Below are positions 44,704 to 55,662 of a stretch of DNA of 64,000 nucleotides, in pieces. Every line of letters begins with the position of its first letter. Position 1 is the first letter of the stretch. The position numbers and the translations under genes were made by a program. Source of the DNA: Pseudooctadecabacter jejudonensis (GTDB lineage Bacteria > Pseudomonadota > Alphaproteobacteria > Rhodobacterales > Rhodobacteraceae); contig NZ_FWFT01000004.1 in NCBI RefSeq assembly GCF_900172275.1, forward strand, positions 124,001 to 188,000, read 5' to 3'. The notes under the pieces were generated by a model. It was not told where the DNA came from. It saw nothing but the letters and a program-made list of their open reading frames with translations, and did no database searches.

Positions 44704-45147
44704 ATGTTGGACAACGACCCCCGCGGCACCATCTGCATCGAAGACATCGAAATCGGCATGTCGCGGTCCTTGCGCAAAATCATCAGCGACCGCGACATCG
44801 AACTGTTCGCTGAGGTGTCGACAGATCATAACCCCGTCCATCTAGATGACGCTTATGCCCAGGACACCATCTTCGAAGGCCGCATCGCCCACGGTATGCT
44901 CACGGCGGGTCTGATCTCGGCCGTGATCGGCGAACAGCTCCCCGGGCATGGCACTGTGTATCTTGGCCAAAGCCTTAAATTTCTGGCCCCTGTGCGCCCC
45001 GGCGACATGGTTGAGGCTGTCGTGACCGTGACCGATATGGACATCTCCAAACGCCGCGTGACCATGGACACGCACTGCGCCATCGACGGCAAAAAGGTCC
45101 TGAAGGGGGAGGCGGTGGTCCTCGCTCCGTCGCGCAAATTCGACTAA
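44704..45147 (+). CDS. MaoC-like (R)-enoyl-CoA hydratase
   Basis: 147 residues from ATG 44704 (MLDNDPRGTICIEDIEIGMS), AGAGGAT upstream. The hydratase-2 motif is present: VSTDHNPVHLDDAYAQ with the catalytic Asp and His, and FEGRIAHGMLTAGLISAVIG. Such hotdog enzymes hydrate trans-2-enoyl-CoA, as PhaJ does in polyhydroxyalkanoate supply. The link to PHA is an inference; no other pha gene is in the window. Confidence 0.9.
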   Translation: MLDNDPRGTICIEDIEIGMSRSLRKIISDRDIELFAEVSTDHNPVHLDDAYAQDTIFEGRIAHGMLTAGLISAVIGEQLPGHGTVYLGQSLKFLAPVRPGDMVEAVVTVTDMDISKRRVTMDTHCAIDGKKVLKGEAVVLAPSRKFD

Positions 45148-45208
45148 CAGGCCCGTCATCTTCGGGCCCTTGCTTGCGCCGCCTCGAAACCCGCGCTAGC
45201 ACATCGTC

Positions 45209-46141
45209 ATGCGCATTTTACGTGACCCCGCCTTCATCTCCCCCGACGACCGTGGCGCTGCCGTGGCCTTGGGCAATTTCGACGGCGTGCATCTGGGTCA
45301 CCGCTCCGTTCTGGACCTGACGCGCGACTGTGCCAAAGGCGCACCGTTTGGCGTGCTGACGTTTGAACCACACCCCCGCGAATACTTCGCCCCCGACGCC
45401 CCGCCCTTCCGCCTGATGAACGCCGACGCCAAGGCAAATCGCCTTGAAAAACTGGGGCTTGATGTGCTGTTTGAAGTGCCGTTCAACGATGCCCTCGCCG
45501 CTCTGACACCGCGCGAATTTGCGCAAAACATCCTCACCGATGCGCTGGGCCTGACCCATGTCGTCGTGGGGGCTGACTTCCGGTTTGGCAAAGGCCGTGC
45601 GGGCGATATCGAAAATCTTAAGACATTTGGCGCAGAAATGGGCTTCGATGTCACGGTTGCCCCGATGTTTGAAAACAACGGGGTTGAGGTGTCGTCCACC
45701 GCCATCCGCGACGCGCTGGCCCAAGGCCGGCCCCGCGATGCGGCCAAGATGCTCGGCCATTGGCACCGGATCGACGGGCCGGTCATCACCGGCGAACAAC
45801 GTGGCCGCGAACTGGGTTATCCCACCGCGAATATGTCCATCGACGGGCTACACCCGCCTAAATTCGGCGTCTATGCGGTCAAGGTTGACGTGCTCAGCGG
45901 GCCTTATCAGGGCAGCTACGACGGGGCGGCCTCCATCGGGGTGCGGCCCATGTTCGGGGTGAACACCCCCAACTGCGAAACCTTTGTCTTTGATTTTTCT
46001 GGCGATCTTTATGGCACCCCCCTGTCCGTCGCCTTGGTCGAGTATTTGCGCGGCGAAGAAAAGTTCGACGGGCTTGAGGCGCTGATCACCCAGATGGACG
46101 CCGATTGCGCCCGCGCGCGGGACATCCTGCGCAATGTCTGA
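45209..46141 (+). CDS. ribF: RibF, riboflavin kinase / FAD synthetase
   Basis: 310 residues, bifunctional. The nucleotidyltransferase half has VALGNFDGVHLGHRSVLD and STAIRDALAQGRP. The flavokinase half has GEQRGRELGYPTANMSIDG and FDFSGDLYG. It makes FMN and then FAD. It overlaps the next gene by eight bases and leads ribF-ycgN-threonine aldolase. Confidence 0.96.
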   Translation: MRILRDPAFISPDDRGAAVALGNFDGVHLGHRSVLDLTRDCAKGAPFGVLTFEPHPREYFAPDAPPFRLMNADAKANRLEKLGLDVLFEVPFNDALAALTPREFAQNILTDALGLTHVVVGADFRFGKGRAGDIENLKTFGAEMGFDVTVAPMFENNGVEVSSTAIRDALAQGRPRDAAKMLGHWHRIDGPVITGEQRGRELGYPTANMSIDGLHPPKFGVYAVKVDVLSGPYQGSYDGAASIGVRPMFGVNTPNCETFVFDFSGDLYGTPLSVALVEYLRGEEKFDGLEALITQMDADCARARDILRNV

Positions 46142-46604
46142 CCCCATCGACCGCGACAACATACGCCCGTCTTTTTGGTCCCATATGTCATTGGAAAAGC
46201 TGACGAATTCCGAATGGGAGGCGCTGTGCGACGGCTGTGGCAAATGCTGCCTGAACAAGCTTGAGGATGAAGACACCGGAGAGGTCGCACTGACCCGCGT
46301 GGCGTGCAAACTCCTTGACGACAGCACCTGCCGCTGCAGCGCCTATGACATCCGCCACCGGTTTGTGCCTGAATGCATTGTGCTGACACCGGCCACCATC
46401 ACGGATCATATGTACTGGCTGCCGCAAACCTGCGCTTACCGCCTTGTCCACGAAGGCAAACCGCTGTTCGATTGGCATCCGCTGATCTCAGGCACGGCGC
46501 AGTCGGTCCATGATGCGGGCGTGTCCGTCCAAGACATGACCGTGTCCGAAGCCAACACGCCAGACGACGACTGGGAAACCCATATCATTGAGGAGCCTTT
46601 GTAG
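46134..46604 (+). CDS. YcgN-type cysteine cluster protein (UPF0260)
   Basis: 156 residues. Cys cluster CDGCGKCCLNKLED near residue 32 and CRCSAYDIRHRFVPECI, DHMYWLPQTCAYRLVHEGKP are the family blocks; the Cys residues probably bind zinc or an iron-sulfur cluster. Function not known. It overlaps ribF by eight bases and its stop is directly followed by the next ATG. Confidence 0.9.
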   Translation: MSDPIDRDNIRPSFWSHMSLEKLTNSEWEALCDGCGKCCLNKLEDEDTGEVALTRVACKLLDDSTCRCSAYDIRHRFVPECIVLTPATITDHMYWLPQTCAYRLVHEGKPLFDWHPLISGTAQSVHDAGVSVQDMTVSEANTPDDDWETHIIEEPL

Positions 46605-47645
46605 ATGTTTTTCGCTTCAGACAATTCCGGCCCGGCCCACCCAAATGTCATGGAGGCCATGCTGCGCGCCAACGAAGGCTACCGCTTTGGCTACGGCGCC
46701 GACGCGGAAATGGACCGTGTCCGCCAAGGCATCCGCGACCTGTTCGAAGCGCCCGAGGCTGCAGTCTATCTGGTGGCCACAGGCACGGCGGCGAACTCCA
46801 TCGCACTTGGCACATTGGCCAACCCGTGGGACGCAATTTTCTGCACCAAGATGAGCCATATCAACGAAGACGAATGCAACGCGCCCGAATTTTATTCCGG
46901 CGCCAAGCTGACGTTTGTTGAGGACACCAACGCGAAGATGACGCCAGATGCATTGCGGACAGCAATTGAGGCGGAACAAACCCGCGGCGTGCACGGCCCA
47001 CAACGCGGGCCTGTATCAATCACGCAGGTGACGGAAAAAGGCACGGTGTACACGCTGGATGAAATTTCCGCGTTGACTGCTGTGGCCCGCGAATTTGGCC
47101 TCGCCACCCATTTGGACGGGGCACGGTTTGCCAATGCGATTGTCACGCTGGGCTGCACCCCCGCCGAGATGACGTGGAAAGCGGGCATCGATTGTGTCTG
47201 TTTTGGCGGCACCAAGAACGGTTTGATGGGCGTCGAGGCGGTGGTGTTTTTCGACCCCAAACACGCGTGGGAATTTGAATTGCGCCGCAAACGGGGGGCG
47301 CATCTGTTTTCCAAACACCGCTATCTCAGCGCGCAAATGGTGGCCTATCTGGAGGACAACCTGTGGCATGATCTGGCGACCAAAGCCAATGCCAGCGGCC
47401 AACGTTTGGCACAGGGCCTGCAGGCCACGAACGCGGTGACTTTCCCCTATCAGCCCGAAGCCAATCTGATGTTCTTCGAGATGCCACGTGCCCTGCACCA
47501 CAAGGTACAGGCCGCAGGGGCGCAGTACTATTTGATGGGCGATGCCGACGGCGACCCTGATGCGCCCGTTCTGGGGCGTTTGGTGTGCGATTGGTCTGTT
47601 GGGGCCGAGGGCGTGGATGCGTTTTTGGCAGCCCTGAAGGGCTGA
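46605..47645 (+). CDS. ltaE: Low-specificity L-threonine aldolase
   Basis: 346 residues, fold type I PLP enzyme. PLP Lys is in CFGGTKNGLMGVEAVVFF; HLDGARFANAIV supplies the cofactor Asp; FFASDNSGPAHPNVMEAMLR is the N-terminal signature. It splits L-threonine or allo-threonine to glycine and acetaldehyde. It begins at the base after the previous stop, so it is co-transcribed with ribF and ycgN. A palindrome and copy 8 of the 3' element follow. Confidence 0.9.
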   Translation: MFFASDNSGPAHPNVMEAMLRANEGYRFGYGADAEMDRVRQGIRDLFEAPEAAVYLVATGTAANSIALGTLANPWDAIFCTKMSHINEDECNAPEFYSGAKLTFVEDTNAKMTPDALRTAIEAEQTRGVHGPQRGPVSITQVTEKGTVYTLDEISALTAVAREFGLATHLDGARFANAIVTLGCTPAEMTWKAGIDCVCFGGTKNGLMGVEAVVFFDPKHAWEFELRRKRGAHLFSKHRYLSAQMVAYLEDNLWHDLATKANASGQRLAQGLQATNAVTFPYQPEANLMFFEMPRALHHKVQAAGAQYYLMGDADGDPDAPVLGRLVCDWSVGAEGVDAFLAALKG

Positions 47646-47662
47646 CGCCTGCGGCGGGCGGG

Positions 47663-47687
47663 CAACAAAATTCGACGAATTTTGTTG
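47663..47687. repeat. AAAATTC palindrome, copy 6 (after ltaE)
   Basis: Arms CAACAAAATTCG / CGAATTTTGTTG around one A, 17 bases after the ltaE stop. Confidence 0.7.
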
Positions 47688-47697
47688 ATGCCTCCGG

Positions 47698-47722
47698 CGG
47701 GAGTTTTCGGGTCAGATGAAGG
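47698..47722 (+). repeat. Dispersed 3' element, copy 8 (after ltaE)
   Basis: Plus strand CGGGAGTTTTCGGGTCAGAT then GAAGG, preceded by CCTCCGGCGG. It lies downstream of ltaE in the same orientation and ends six bases before the convergent hydrolase stop. Confidence 0.55.
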
Positions 47723-47728
47723 CGAGGC

Positions 47729-48496
47729 TCACGCGCGCGCGAGGGCTTTTGCGACTTCAGCGGGGTGGGTGATCGCAACCATGTGATCCGCGCCCGCGAT
47801 CTGGCTTCGGGCGGCGTTGGGGATATCAGCAGCCAGACGGTCCAGGATCGCGCCCATCACAGGCTGGCTGTTTTCGCCTTCGATCAAATCGGTCGGGCAC
47901 CTGATTTGACCCAGCCGCGCCACAAGTTTGTGCACATCTTCTTCAATGGCGGGTGCTGTGGCGGGAATCATGTGTATCTGGTCCATGATCCTGTGTTTGT
48001 TGCGGGTTGGCAGGTCATGCCATGCGGGGCCAGTCCCCCACATGGATGTGAACAGGCGCGACGCACTCTCTCGGTCGCCGTTTTTCCACGCTGTTGTGAA
48101 CGGCGCGAAGGTGTGTTCATGGGCCGCGCGCGCCTCTGGGGCTGCGGCTGCAAAAAGCACGGGTTCGATCAACGTCAAACGTGTCACACGTTCAGGGCGT
48201 TCAATGGCCAGCCGCAGCGCGACCGTGGCCCCAAAGGAATGGCCGATGACATGGGTCGGGCCCGTCGTGAGGGCCTCAAGAATGGCGAGGCAGTCGCTGT
48301 GGTAGTCGTTTCCTGTCCATCCCGCGGATGTGCCATGGCCCGGTAGATCAAACAGCGTGTTGGTGCCCTTGGGCATGGCTTCGGCCAAGGGCATCAGGGA
48401 CAGGCCACGGCCGAGCGAGCAGTGGACAAACACACGGGACGGGTCACCCTGCCCCGTCTGTTTGACCCAGATTTCGTGGCCCGCAATCACAGGCAT
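47729..48496 (-). CDS. Alpha/beta-fold hydrolase
   Basis: 255 residues from MPVIAGHEIWVKQTG. Nucleophile elbow GHSFG (THVIGHSFGATVALRLA), FVHCSLGRGLS in place of the common HG oxyanion segment, and a C-terminal His in AGADHMVAITHPAEVAKAL. The substrate is unknown. It is downstream of an HCCA isomerase-like gene with four bases between, suggesting a two-gene operon for a small-molecule pathway. Confidence 0.88.
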   Translation of the reverse strand: MPVIAGHEIWVKQTGQGDPSRVFVHCSLGRGLSLMPLAEAMPKGTNTLFDLPGHGTSAGWTGNDYHSDCLAILEALTTGPTHVIGHSFGATVALRLAIERPERVTRLTLIEPVLFAAAAPEARAAHEHTFAPFTTAWKNGDRESASRLFTSMWGTGPAWHDLPTRNKHRIMDQIHMIPATAPAIEEDVHKLVARLGQIRCPTDLIEGENSQPVMGAILDRLAADIPNAARSQIAGADHMVAITHPAEVAKALARA

Positions 48497-48500
48497 GGGG

Positions 48501-49097
48501 TCAGAATTCGCCGGATAGGTGCCGATCCAGATCGTCAATCCGGTCCTGGCCCCAGAACCGTTCATCTTTGTCGGAGATGAAGAAGGGCGCGCCAAAGACA
48601 CCTTTGGCGACGGCCTCTTCCAAGTTCGCGGCGTAGGTTTCCGCCCCTTCGAGAAGGCCGCTGTCAGCCAAGGCCGGATCGAAACCTGTTTCTTCAAGGC
48701 AGGCGCGGATCACGGCGTCGTCGGAGATGTCTTTGTCATCGGCCCAGCAGCTGCGGCACAGGGCCTGCACCAAAGCCCCCACAGGGGCGCCCGTGTTCTG
48801 CGCCGCGATGATTGCATAGGACGAGGGCGCCATATTCGTGGGCCAATGGGCCGGTTTCATGTTGAACGGAAGGCCCGTGACAATGGCACGGCGGCGCATG
48901 TCTTGCAGGCGGTATTCTTGCCGGTTGGGATGGCGGTCCTTTGGGGGCACGCCGCCTGTGCGACCGAAAAGCCCCATGATATCCAGCGGTTTGTAAGTCA
49001 CGGTCGCGCCGTGCTTTTGGGCGACCTCTTCGAACTGTGGCCCCGCGAGGTATGTGAACGGAGAGATCGTCGCGAAGTAGTAGTCGATATGTGGCAT
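48501..49097 (-). CDS. 2-hydroxychromene-2-carboxylate isomerase / DsbA-like
   Basis: 198 residues, kappa-class GST/DsbA fold. It starts MPHIDYYFATISPFTYLAGP, with the Ser-Pro of the active-site loop in place of CxxC, and ends FFISDKDERFWGQDRIDDLD. Homologs isomerise 2-hydroxychromene-2-carboxylate in naphthalene degradation, but many act in other glutathione-dependent steps. ATG at 49097 gives the normal length. It leads the operon with the hydrolase and is divergent from prs. Confidence 0.88.
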   Translation of the reverse strand: MPHIDYYFATISPFTYLAGPQFEEVAQKHGATVTYKPLDIMGLFGRTGGVPPKDRHPNRQEYRLQDMRRRAIVTGLPFNMKPAHWPTNMAPSSYAIIAAQNTGAPVGALVQALCRSCWADDKDISDDAVIRACLEETGFDPALADSGLLEGAETYAANLEEAVAKGVFGAPFFISDKDERFWGQDRIDDLDRHLSGEF

Positions 49098-49194
49098 TTG
49101 GGCCCCCTAATTGGTGCGTGGTTTGTTGGTCGCAGGCTACTTCCATGCTACGCGGTGTCAACGTCACGAATCTGTCATCCTCAGGACACCGAAC

Positions 49195-50211
49195 ATGCCC
49201 AACCTCATCGAACCGAAGCTGATTTCAGGCAACGCCAACACACCCTTGGCGCAAGCCGTCGCCAAACGGATGTCCATGCACCGCGGCATCAATGTCGGCC
49301 TTGTGGATGCGCGGGTGGAGCGGTTCAACGACGGTGAGGTGTTTGTTGAGGTGTTTGAGAATGTGCGTGGTGAGGACATGTTCATCATCCAGTCCACATC
49401 GAACCCTGCCAACGACAACCTGATGGAGCTGTTGGTGATCGCCGATGCGCTGCGCCGGTCGTCCGCCCAGCGGATCACGGCTGTGATCCCTTACTTTGGC
49501 TATGCCCGGCAGGATCGCCGGTCCAAGGCGCGCACGCCCATCACGGCCAAACTGGTGGCCAATATGTTGGTCGAGGCGGGGATTGAGCGGATTTTGACCC
49601 TCGACCTGCATGCCACCCAGATCCAGGGGTTCTTCGATATTCCTGTGGACAACCTTTATGCGGCGCCGGTGTTCGCGCTGGATGCGATGCACCATTTCAA
49701 GGGCCGCGATGATGTGATGGTCGTGTCCCCCGATGTGGGCGGCGTGGCCCGCGCGCGTGATCTGGCGCAACGCATTGGCGCGCCTTTGTCGATCGTCGAC
49801 AAACGTCGCGGAAAGCCCGGTGAAGTAGCTGAAATGACCGTCATCGGTGACGTCAAGGACCGGACCTGCTTGATCGTGGACGACATCGTCGATACCGCAG
49901 GCACCCTGTGCAAAGCGGCCGAGGTGCTGATGGACCATGGTGCCAAGGAAGTGCATTCCTATATCACCCACGGGGTGCTCTCTGGCCCAGCGATTGACCG
50001 GATCAGCAAGTCGGTCATGAAACATCTGGTGATCACAGACACCATCAAACCGACCGAGGCTGTTCTGGGGTCAGAGAAAATTCGCATCGTGCCCACGGCA
50101 CCGATGTTCGCACAGGCCATCATGAATACGTGGAACGGCACATCGGTGTCTTCGCTCTTCGATCACAATACCCTGCAGCCGATCTACGAAGGCATGTATT
50201 CGGGCGTCTAG
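49195..50211 (+). CDS. prs: Ribose-phosphate pyrophosphokinase
   Basis: 338 residues from [24 protein letters not shown] lies nine bases upstream. The class I PRPP synthetase motifs are present: [40 protein letters not shown], the [20 protein letters not shown] block and the PRPP loop [17 protein letters not shown]. It makes PRPP for purine, pyrimidine, histidine and NAD synthesis. It is a single gene, convergent with the lectin gene (six bases between stops). Confidence 0.98.
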   Translation: MPNLIEPKLISGNANTPLAQAVAKRMSMHRGINVGLVDARVERFNDGEVFVEVFENVRGEDMFIIQSTSNPANDNLMELLVIADALRRSSAQRITAVIPYFGYARQDRRSKARTPITAKLVANMLVEAGIERILTLDLHATQIQGFFDIPVDNLYAAPVFALDAMHHFKGRDDVMVVSPDVGGVARARDLAQRIGAPLSIVDKRRGKPGEVAEMTVIGDVKDRTCLIVDDIVDTAGTLCKAAEVLMDHGAKEVHSYITHGVLSGPAIDRISKSVMKHLVITDTIKPTEAVLGSEKIRIVPTAPMFAQAIMNTWNGTSVSSLFDHNTLQPIYEGMYSGV

Positions 50212-50217
50212 GCTTGA

Positions 50218-50568
50218 TTAGCCGACGTCCCAGTCGCCCTCTTGACGTAATTCTCCCGTGGCCTGCCAGGCCACGCGGACGCGGGCGATTTTGCTGTCCC
50301 CCCATGTGCGAAACACGATGGCGAAGCCGTCGGGTGTGATGTCCTCGGCCTGAACATCAACGCGGCCATTGGCCCCGTTTGAAATGTCGAACATCGACAA
50401 GGTCGTGATCACGACAGGTGGTGTGCGGTAACTTTCGGAAAACTCGACATGGGCGCGGACCTGCCGCGCGCCATCGCCCGTCCACATCACGCCGTCATGT
50501 TCAAAATCAGAGAACATCACAACATCGCCGTGATCGACCCCAATCAAGTGATTGCGCATCCGTTTCAT
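50218..50568 (-). CDS. H-type lectin domain protein
   Basis: 116 residues from ATG 50568 (MKRMRNHLIGVDHGDVVMFS). The H-type lectin core is clear: VRAHVEFSESYRTPPVVITT, LSMFDISNGANGRVDVQAED, ITPDGFAIVFRTWGDSKIAR. In animal agglutinins this domain binds N-acetylgalactosamine; bacterial copies occur in Rhodobacteraceae without known roles. There is no signal peptide. It lies at the prs end; the Tet-type transporter on the same strand stops 98 bases upstream of it. Confidence 0.82.
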   Translation of the reverse strand: MKRMRNHLIGVDHGDVVMFSDFEHDGVMWTGDGARQVRAHVEFSESYRTPPVVITTLSMFDISNGANGRVDVQAEDITPDGFAIVFRTWGDSKIARVRVAWQATGELRQEGDWDVG

Positions 50569-50665
50569 TGTCGTCTCGTTATCCAATACCCAAGGTGACG
50601 GTCTCACACCCTTCGGGAGAAAGCAATTCTAGCCGGCCTTTGCCATGGCAAAGGCCGGACCTGGA

Positions 50666-51868
50666 TCAGGATTGTGCGAGGGGGCGCAAGCGCCAGATGA
50701 GGGGGGCAATCAGCAGGATCATCAAAGCACTGATCAGGAACGGCGCGCCAGGCAGGTAGAGGCCTGCATCATCGACGAAGCGTTCAAAGATGCCCGTCAC
50801 GGCAAGGGGGGCCAGGAACGCGGCGATGGATGACAGGGACGCGATGACCCCTTGCACAAGGCCCTGCCGGTCTTCGTCCACCGTGTTGGACGCCATGGCC
50901 GTCACCATCGGAGGCGTCAAATCCGACAGAGCGGCCAAAAGCAAAAACACGATCAGGCCTGTGACGGTTGAAATCACGCCAAATCCGATCAACCCAACCA
51001 AGGCCGAGACAAAGCCCAGTTGCAACGTCCGAAATTCCCCGATCCGTTTGATCATCACCGGCATCAAGCCCCCCTGCACAAGGGCCAGAAGCACGCCATA
51101 ACCAGCCAGTGATATACCGATATAAAGCGTGGACCATCCAAACAATTCACGTGTGAAAAACGCCCAAAGGGTCGGATAGACCATGTTGGCGAATTCGAAA
51201 ACGAACAAACAGATAAGCGGAATCGCAAGGCCCGGAATGCGAAAGGCCTGAAAGATCGCACCAAAGGGGTTCAGATCCCGTCGTCCGAAGGCGCGGCGTT
51301 TTTCGGGGGCCAGGCTTTCAGGAAGCACGAACAGACCAAACAGCACATTCAGTCCGGCCATACCGGCGGCAATCCAGAACGGGGCCGTGATGTGCCATTC
51401 AGCGGCGATCCCGCCCAAGGCAGGCCCCAACACGAACCCGATGCCAAAGGCCGCACCAATCATCCCGAACCGCGCGGCCCGTTCCTTGGCGGATGAAATG
51501 TCAGCAATATAGGCGGTGGCGGTCGTGTAGGTTGCGCCTGCGACACCTGCCAAAATGCGGCCCACCAACAGAACCCAGAAGACCTCTGCCATGGCCATGA
51601 TCACGTAATCCACGGCCAGAACGAACAGCGCCAGCAACAAAACGGGTTTGCGCCCATAGGCGTCCGACAGCGATCCGATCACAGGGGCGAACAAAAACAG
51701 CGCGCCCGCGTAGGACGCCATGAGGATCCCGCCCCAGAACGCGCCCTCCCCGGTGCTGCCCGCGCCCACACGATCCATCAGGTCGGGCATGATCGGAAAG
51801 ACGATGCCAATGCCGATGGCATCAATCATCAAGGTGATCAGGATAAAGGTGTAGGCGCGATTGTTCAT
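50666..51868 (-). CDS. MFS transporter, Tet (TCR) family
   Basis: 400 residues from ATG 51868 (MNNRAYTFILITLMIDAIGI); the longer frame adds only 12 residues. Twelve hydrophobic helices; loop 2-3 has GSLSDAYGRKPVLLL, the MFS motif A of Tet proteins, and GRILAGVAGATYTTATAYIA is their helix-4/5 region. It exports drugs or related compounds; real tetracycline resistance is not shown by sequence. It stands alone, divergent from the SGNH gene across 204 bp. Confidence 0.9.
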   Translation of the reverse strand: MNNRAYTFILITLMIDAIGIGIVFPIMPDLMDRVGAGSTGEGAFWGGILMASYAGALFLFAPVIGSLSDAYGRKPVLLLALFVLAVDYVIMAMAEVFWVLLVGRILAGVAGATYTTATAYIADISSAKERAARFGMIGAAFGIGFVLGPALGGIAAEWHITAPFWIAAGMAGLNVLFGLFVLPESLAPEKRRAFGRRDLNPFGAIFQAFRIPGLAIPLICLFVFEFANMVYPTLWAFFTRELFGWSTLYIGISLAGYGVLLALVQGGLMPVMIKRIGEFRTLQLGFVSALVGLIGFGVISTVTGLIVFLLLAALSDLTPPMVTAMASNTVDEDRQGLVQGVIASLSSIAAFLAPLAVTGIFERFVDDAGLYLPGAPFLISALMILLIAPLIWRLRPLAQS

Positions 51869-52072
51869 GGGTCTGTCGTGACAGGTTTTGCCCCTCCGAC
51901 GCAAGGCGCAGGGGCGGGCTTTGCTGACATCGTCGTGTCAGTAACCTTTCAACATACACGCGAAGTTGTGAACATCTGTCGTTGGCCTGTTAAGAGAATT
52001 TCGATCACCATGTGTCATACGCGCAGGACGGCCTTGGGAAATGATGTCCGCGCCGCATAGGGGAAGACGACG

Positions 52073-53047
52073 GTGACAGTGACGAAAACACTTACGTGGG
52101 AACTGCGTGTTCTGGCGATGTGCGGGGCAATTTGCGCAGCACCCGCGCTGGCAGAAGACTTTACGCCGCCGGATATCCTCATCCTCGGCGACAGCCAGTT
52201 GTCCTTTGGCGCGGGCCCTGTGTTTCTGGATTTCTTCAGCAACCTTCATGAAAATTGCGCGATGTCTGCTACACAATCCACCCAGCTTGACCAATTGGAT
52301 CAATCGCGTGTTTCCGTCATTGGGGTGCGATCGACCTCCGTTCCGTCGTGGATCGCGACGGGTGGGCGGGCCAAGGACACCGTGTGCAAGGTCGATCCGA
52401 CGTGGCGTGTGAACGCGGGGAGTTACGGGTATCAAAACACAAGCGGCAATCAATATGTGCAAATCGGTCAGGGCGCGCCTTACCAGTTCTGTGCCGCCGG
52501 TCAGTCCCCCCTGCAACACATGTTTCGGGACGACTATTATGATCCCAGTCTGGTGGTCTTCAACTTCCTCGGCAATTCCGCGCGACGGTGGGCCGACAGC
52601 CCCGAACGGGCGATCCAGGACGTGACTGAGATGATGGCGCAATTGCCCGACGATCAAGCCTGCATCTTCATGACGACCGCCCCGGCCTATCGCCAGAACA
52701 CGGTCGACCTACGTCTGCGGGCGCAAGATAATTTACAGGCCGCGTTCGATGTGGTGGGGCAACAGTGCACTTTTGTCGAAGGGGCCACGCCAGAAACAAT
52801 CGCGGCCAATCTTGGCAACGCCAGTCATTTTCGCAGACGTGCCAACGGCACCGTGAAGGATCCGTTCCATCCCAACACCGCCGCGTCCGAGACCTTCTTC
52901 GATCTTCAGCGCGGCGCCATTTGCGATGCCATTTTTGCCGAATTGGACCCAGCCCCCGCCGAACCGTTCTTGGTCGTCAGCACGATGGATGAAAGCATGT
53001 ATGACATGCCGGTGGTCGCGGTCGCGAAAGTGGTGACGGCCAACTAG
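52073..53047 (+). CDS. Secreted SGNH/GDSL hydrolase
   Basis: 324 residues with a signal peptide (ELRVLAMCGAICAAPALAED). The catalytic block I is ILILGDSQLSFG, block III Asn appears in VVFNFLGNSARRW, and a C-terminal Asp-x-x-His fits VKDPFHPN. SGNH hydrolases cleave esters on lipids or polysaccharides; the substrate is unknown. The start is GTG at 52073 with GGGGAAG before it. It is followed by an IspZ-like gene. Confidence 0.85.
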   Translation: MTVTKTLTWELRVLAMCGAICAAPALAEDFTPPDILILGDSQLSFGAGPVFLDFFSNLHENCAMSATQSTQLDQLDQSRVSVIGVRSTSVPSWIATGGRAKDTVCKVDPTWRVNAGSYGYQNTSGNQYVQIGQGAPYQFCAAGQSPLQHMFRDDYYDPSLVVFNFLGNSARRWADSPERAIQDVTEMMAQLPDDQACIFMTTAPAYRQNTVDLRLRAQDNLQAAFDVVGQQCTFVEGATPETIAANLGNASHFRRRANGTVKDPFHPNTAASETFFDLQRGAICDAIFAELDPAPAEPFLVVSTMDESMYDMPVVAVAKVVTAN

Positions 53048-53146
53048 CCCACGACGATGTTGGATTTGCGGCGGCCTCAAGCCATATTTCATTCATAATC
53101 GGCAAGTATCTGTACCCAAGATGGGTGGCCAAGGCGATTGAACATC

Positions 53147-53746
53147 ATGAAACGACCCCCCTCACGCGGTGTAATCGCCGCCTTGGAATTTGGTCCCGTC
53201 TTTGGCTATCTCCTGGCCTACCTGATCTTTCGGGCGGACACGTTTCAGGTCGGTGAAACCGAATATGGCGGATTTATCGCCGTGACGGCCGCATTTATCC
53301 CCATCTTTCTGGTGGCCAATGGCGCCTTTTGGTTTCTGACCCAAAAAATTGCGCGGATACAGGTGGCCGCGACCCTGCTGATCGCGGTGTTTGGCGGCCT
53401 TGGCGTTTGGCTGAATGATCCTGATTTGATCAAGATGAAACCGACGGCAATTTACCTTGCGCTGGCCGGCCTGCTTGGGCTGGGGCTGCTGCGTGGTCAG
53501 TCCTGGCTGAAATACATCATGGAAGATTCGATCCCCTTGCGCAAAAGGGGGTGGATGATCCTAACCCGGAGACTGACGGTTGTATTTGTGCTGTCAGCGG
53601 CGGCGAATGAGGTGGTCTGGCGCACCCAATCGGAAAGCTTCTGGGTGCTTTTTGAAACGCTGGTGATGCCTGTCTTGATCGTGCTGTTTTTCCTGACGCA
53701 GATCGGTCTGTTCATCGACAACATCTCGGCCAAAAAAGGACGCTGA
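53147..53746 (+). CDS. YciB/IspZ-type inner-membrane protein
   Basis: 199 residues from ATG 53147 (MKRPPSRGVIAALEFGPVFG); TTG at 53138 is an alternative. It has about five membrane helices and the family pattern FGPVFGYLLAYLIFRADTFQ and AANEVVWRTQSESFWVLFET. YciB/IspZ proteins act in cell envelope integrity and septation. It ends at a bidirectional terminator shared with the F1-ATPase operon. Confidence 0.85.
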   Translation: MKRPPSRGVIAALEFGPVFGYLLAYLIFRADTFQVGETEYGGFIAVTAAFIPIFLVANGAFWFLTQKIARIQVAATLLIAVFGGLGVWLNDPDLIKMKPTAIYLALAGLLGLGLLRGQSWLKYIMEDSIPLRKRGWMILTRRLTVVFVLSAAANEVVWRTQSESFWVLFETLVMPVLIVLFFLTQIGLFIDNISAKKGR

Positions 53747-53753
53747 TCCAAAC

Positions 53754-53784
53754 AAAAAGGGCGCCCCCAGGGGACGCCCTTTTT
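53754..53784. terminator. Bidirectional terminator, ispZ / atpC
   Basis: AAAAAGGGCG ... CGCCCTTTTT with further CCCC/GGGG pairing inside; A and T runs on both sides. Confidence 0.92.
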
Positions 53785-53799
53785 AAAGAATTGAAGGCT

Positions 53800-54201
53800 T
53801 TATAGCCCGATCGAGCCCATGACCTCGACCAATGTGGCGCGCATTTGGGCAGCGTCATCGGCACCGGTCCCGCTGGCCAAGGCGGCCTCATGCACTTCAT
53901 CGGCTTTGGCAATCAGCTCATCCATATGGGCCTTGGTCACGTCACCCTTGGGCATCGCTTTTTCGGCCAGCACGGACACGGCACCGCCTGTGATTTCCGC
54001 AAAACCACCAGAGACGAAGAAATCGTCGGTGCCTTTGGCGTGCGTCACGCTCAGGATGCCGGGACGCAAGGTCGTGATGGTCGGCGCATGATCGGCCATG
54101 GCCGTCATATCACCGTCCGCGCCCGGGATCTGAACCTCGGTCACATCCAGAGACGCCAAACGGCGCTCTGGGCTGACAAGGTCGAATTTGAAGTCTGCCA
54201 T
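53800..54201 (-). CDS. atpC: F1-ATPase epsilon subunit
   Basis: 133 residues. N-terminal beta-barrel with [40 protein letters not shown] and [19 protein letters not shown], then a short C-terminal helix pair. It regulates rotation in the F1 stalk. It is the last gene of atpHAGDC, 21 bases after atpD. Confidence 0.96.
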   Translation of the reverse strand: MADFKFDLVSPERRLASLDVTEVQIPGADGDMTAMADHAPTITTLRPGILSVTHAKGTDDFFVSGGFAEITGGAVSVLAEKAMPKGDVTKAHMDELIAKADEVHEAALASGTGADDAAQMRATLVEVMGSIGL

Positions 54202-54222
54202 GTTTGGCTCCTAACTTCTGAC

Positions 54223-55662
<1,440 letters not shown>

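Noticed and set aside
50666-51868. Tet-family transporter considered as acquired antibiotic resistance
   Set aside because: No mobile element, no tetR neighbour and base composition like the surroundings; it looks like an ordinary chromosomal exporter.
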